Shown here piece after piece: positions 63,563 through 64,000 of a stretch of DNA of 64,000 bases. Under the pieces are notes generated by a model, which was not told where the DNA came from, did no database searches, and saw nothing but the letters and a program-made list of their open reading frames with translations. The stretch lies in the NCBI RefSeq assembly GCF_937123735.1, contig NZ_CAKZKL010000024.1, positions 1 to 64,000 on the forward strand, given 5' to 3'. Made by a program: the position numbers and the translations under genes. The stretch comes from an uncultured Lentibacter sp. (GTDB taxonomy: Bacteria > Pseudomonadota > Alphaproteobacteria > Rhodobacterales > Rhodobacteraceae). Each line of letters begins with the position of its first letter. Position 1 is the stretch's first letter.

Positions 63563-64000
63563 TCAGCGCCGCGCCATCAGGCGGGCCATATCGAGCATTC
63601 GGCTGGAGAAGCCCCATTCGTTGTCATACCAGCCAAATACCCGCAGCAAGCCACCCACCGAGACGCTGGTTTCGCGCCCTGACAGGATGATGCTTTCAGG
63701 CCGCGCGCGCAGGTCGGTCGAAACAAGCGGCTGGATGATATAGCCAAAGAGCGGGCTATCCTTGGCCCGCGCTTCAAAGGCCGCGTTCACAGCGGCCACA
63801 GTGGCCGGCTTTGAGAGCTGCACCGCAAGGTCAATCGCCGAAACACTCGCCGTCGGCACACGCACCGCGCGCGCCTCGATCCGCCCCGCCAGCTTGGGCA
63901 GAACCACGTCAATCAGCTTGGCTGCGCTCGTCGTCGTCGGAACCATCGAGAGCGCCGCCGCGCGGCTGCGCACCAAATCGCCCCTCGGCTTGTCAATCGT
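63563..64000 (-). CDS. gap: Glyceraldehyde-3-phosphate dehydrogenase, C-terminal part (cut by the window edge)
   Basis: The frame runs off the window at 64000; 145 C-terminal residues are present. They include AAALSMVPTTTSAAKLIDVVLP, RVPTASVSAIDLAVQL and WYDNEWGFSSRMLDMARLM, all characteristic of phosphorylating NAD-dependent GAPDH. The substitution of the usual GAAKAV by SAAKLI and the ARLMARR end suggest a GapB or a second paralog. Catalytic Cys and His are outside the window. Confidence 0.9.
   Translation of the reverse strand, partial: TIDKPRGDLVRSRAAALSMVPTTTSAAKLIDVVLPKLAGRIEARAVRVPTASVSAIDLAVQLSKPATVAAVNAAFEARAKDSPLFGYIIQPLVSTDLRARPESIILSGRETSVSVGGLLRVFGWYDNEWGFSSRMLDMARLMARR

Overview
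The window is a GC-rich alphaproteobacterial chromosome segment, most likely from the Roseobacter lineage of Rhodobacteraceae. This rests on the gene repertoire (DUF1467, DUF1643, EI24, hemF next to an SDR, xdhABC-guaD-hyi-ade, duplicated exbD with tonB), the GC-rich codon use with its long antisense shadow frames, and the recurring extragenic hairpin elements. It is almost entirely ordinary core genome. I found no rRNA, tRNA, CRISPR array, transposase, phage gene or replication origin.

Layout. 1-981: a conspicuously AT-rich, apparently 5'-damaged gene that reads like the C-terminal part of a P-loop ATPase, ending flush against the core gene arfB; probably the edge of a horizontally acquired island. 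982-5.5 kb: arfB, a candidate small RNA/micro-ORF with a strong terminator, yhhQ, a phytase-like esterase, the lipoprotein endopeptidase mepA and an MFS carrier. 5.7-13.3 kb: yggT, recQ, yaaA, a hybrid histidine kinase, a thiolase and a metallophosphatase. 13.4-19.1 kb: a SulP transporter, then all three genes of phosphorylated serine synthesis (serC-serA facing serB). 19.3-27 kb: an orphan Tat-exported oligopeptide-type binding protein, nitroreductase, EI24, DUF1467, methylmalonyl-CoA epimerase, an orphan response regulator and a DUF1501-DUF1800 pair. 27-37 kb: aspS, a GT87-like membrane protein, carB-rluA family gene, aldehyde dehydrogenase and 1-Cys peroxiredoxin. 37.2-39.8 kb: a TonB energising operon. 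39.9-45 kb: pnp and rpsO, separated by two exported-protein genes on the opposite strand, then an RTX protein. 45-53 kb: heme synthesis (hemC, hemE, hemF) with a diheme cytochrome c peroxidase, a degenerate SDR, a 16S rRNA methyltransferase-like gene and clpS. 53-62 kb: a purine catabolism operon (xdhA-xdhB-xdhC-guaD-hyi-ade) with a divergent LysR regulator. 63-64 kb: a CueR-type copper sensor and the 3' part of a glyceraldehyde-3-phosphate dehydrogenase gene that runs off the window.

The least explained material is non-coding. There are four tandem arrays with an exact 11-bp period (1423, 21316, 34810, 52213), three of them built on GTGCA(C/A). There is also a modular family of extragenic elements whose first hairpin changes sequence but keeps pairing (15101, 19114, 27066, with tail-only copies at 53623 and 63049). 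Two ATTC-N8-GAAT palindromes, the form reported for SqrR/BigR persulfide-sensing repressors, lie in the promoters of the SulP transporter and the peroxiredoxin. An FnrL-like box lies upstream of the cytochrome c peroxidase at the spacing expected for activation. All regulatory assignments are inferences from motif shape and position.
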